From positions 1-6,370 of the forward strand of contig CAIPRZ010000058.1 in NCBI GenBank assembly GCA_903867585.1: 6,370 nucleotides of DNA, in the 5' to 3' direction. Under the pieces are notes generated by a model. The model saw only the letters and a list, made by a program, of their open reading frames with translations. It was not told where the DNA came from and did no database searches. A program made the translations under genes and the position numbers. Shown here piece by piece: positions 5,491-6,370 of the stretch. This stretch comes from an uncultured Chlamydiae bacterium (GTDB lineage: Bacteria > Chlamydiota > Chlamydiia > Chlamydiales > Rhabdochlamydiaceae). How positions within the stretch are numbered: the first letter of the stretch is position 1; every line of letters begins with the position of its first letter.

Positions 5491-6370
5491 ATGAAAAAAA
5501 TTGCAATTATTGGCGCAACTGGCGCAACCGGTTTAGAATTAACAAAATTAGCGGTAAACGCCGGATATGATGAGGATAAACTACTCTTAATCGCGTCTCT
5601 TAAATCTGTTGGAAAAAAAATAGTCGTAAATGAGCAAGAATTTATCATAAAACCCCTTTCTGTCTTATTTACTGAAAGCCCAGATACGGTCTTTTTAGCA
5701 GCTGGCAGTAAAGTCTCTTCAATTCTAAGACCCCAATTAAAAGATCTAAAAGCAACAGTAATTGATTTAAGCTCTGTCTTTAGACAAGAGGCAGACGTTC
5801 CCCTAATCATCCCTGAAATTAATCCCGAATCATGTGATTTTACAAAAGATTTTTGGATCGCGTCTCCTAATTGCGTCACCACCTTATACTTAATGGTTCT
5901 TGCCCCCCTTTTTAAAGTCTTTAGTCCAAAAAAAACGCTCCTTTCAACCTATCAAGCAGCCTCTGGAGCAGGTTATTTTGCGATGGAAGAGTTGCAAAAA
6001 GAAACACAAGCCTACTTAAACAACGAACCCTATTCGCAAAAGGCCTTTCAAGATCCCTACGCTTTTAATCTTTTTGCCCACAACGCCCCTTTTTTATCTG
6101 AAGATGATAATGAAGAAGAAATCAAAATTAGAACTGAGTCACAAAAAATACTAGGTAATCCTAATTTTAAAGTAAGCGCCACCTGCGTACGAGTGCCCAC
6201 TTTAAGAGCCCATGCGATATCAGCCTATGTTGAATTTGAGAATGATTTATCTTTAGATGAAATTCACGCCATTTTAGATCAGGCCCCGGGTATAAAACGG
6301 TATGATAATTTTAAAGATAACCGGTTTGCTACCCCTCAAATCGCTTCTTGTCAAAATGATGTTTATTATG
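5491..6370 (+). CDS. asd: Aspartate-semialdehyde dehydrogenase, 3' end missing
   Basis: This cytoplasmic NADP-dependent enzyme reduces aspartyl-beta-phosphate to aspartate semialdehyde, the branch point to lysine/diaminopimelate, threonine and methionine. The window holds 293 codons plus one base from the ATG; the family is about 330-370 residues, so roughly the last 40-60 are missing. Visible signatures are the nucleotide-binding start MKKIAIIGATGATG (GxxGxxG, residues 8-14), the active-site SPNCVTT with catalytic Cys128, TYQAASGAG (153-161), EEEIKIRTESQKIL (208-221) and TCVRVPTLRAH (231-241) with substrate Arg234 and acid/base His241. ArgC shares the fold, but the SPNCVTT, YQAASGAG and TCVRVP wording is that of Asd. 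No Shine-Dalgarno is visible; a TATAAT lies 12 bp upstream. Divergent from the exporter operon. Other aspartate-pathway genes (lysC, dapA, dapB) may follow outside the window, but that is a guess from other genomes. Confidence 0.95.
   Translation, partial: MKKIAIIGATGATGLELTKLAVNAGYDEDKLLLIASLKSVGKKIVVNEQEFIIKPLSVLFTESPDTVFLAAGSKVSSILRPQLKDLKATVIDLSSVFRQEADVPLIIPEINPESCDFTKDFWIASPNCVTTLYLMVLAPLFKVFSPKKTLLSTYQAASGAGYFAMEELQKETQAYLNNEPYSQKAFQDPYAFNLFAHNAPFLSEDDNEEEIKIRTESQKILGNPNFKVSATCVRVPTLRAHAISAYVEFENDLSLDEIHAILDQAPGIKRYDNFKDNRFATPQIASCQNDVYY

Noticed and set aside
5487..5882. 131-codon minus-strand open frame opposite asd
   Set aside because: It is antisense to the diagnostic Asd motifs, including the active-site Cys, and shows no family resemblance.

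Overview
The window fits a moderately AT-rich, double-membraned (Gram-negative type) bacterium. The evidence is an LPS heptose-precursor gene (gmhA), an outer-membrane factor lipoprotein of the TolC/NodT family, and a periplasm-spanning exporter. The base composition and the mix of gmhA, asd and a small hydrophobic orphan protein would suit an environmental member of the Chlamydiota (Parachlamydia/Simkania-like). Nothing in the window proves that, so treat the taxonomy as a guess.

Layout, left to right. Positions 1-597 (minus) hold gmhA, which runs off the left edge. A 121-bp divergent intergenic region (598-718) carries an imperfect palindrome and phased short repeats. A small two-hydrophobic-segment protein of unknown function follows on the plus strand (719-1111); its 3' end overlaps the next gene tail-to-tail by 30 bp. 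Positions 1082-5413 (minus) form one tight four-gene operon, transcribed right to left: membrane fusion protein, outer-membrane factor, ABC permease, ABC ATPase. Two junctions are ATGA overlaps and the third is a 14-bp gap. A 77-bp, almost purely A+T divergent region (5414-5490) contains a perfect 15-bp inverted repeat and a consensus TATAAT box. Positions 5491-6370 (plus) hold asd, cut by the right edge.

How the genes work together: the four operon proteins would build a complete tripartite ABC exporter. The ATPase and the FtsX/MacB-type permease form the inner-membrane motor, the HlyD/MacA/DevB-type adaptor bridges the periplasm, and the NodT-type lipoprotein is the outer-membrane channel. 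The separate ATPase and permease polypeptides resemble DevBCA-type organisation more than fused MacB. The substrate cannot be read from the sequence. The flanking genes gmhA (ADP-heptose/LPS core) and asd (lysine/DAP, threonine, methionine) are housekeeping genes with no obvious functional tie to the exporter, which looks like an accessory cassette between them. I see no RNA genes, insertion sequences, CRISPR arrays or defence-type systems. The points most worth a second look are the inverted repeat between the exporter operon and asd, the odd TTG start of the adaptor gene, the very short leader of asd, and the convergent overlap at the small membrane protein.
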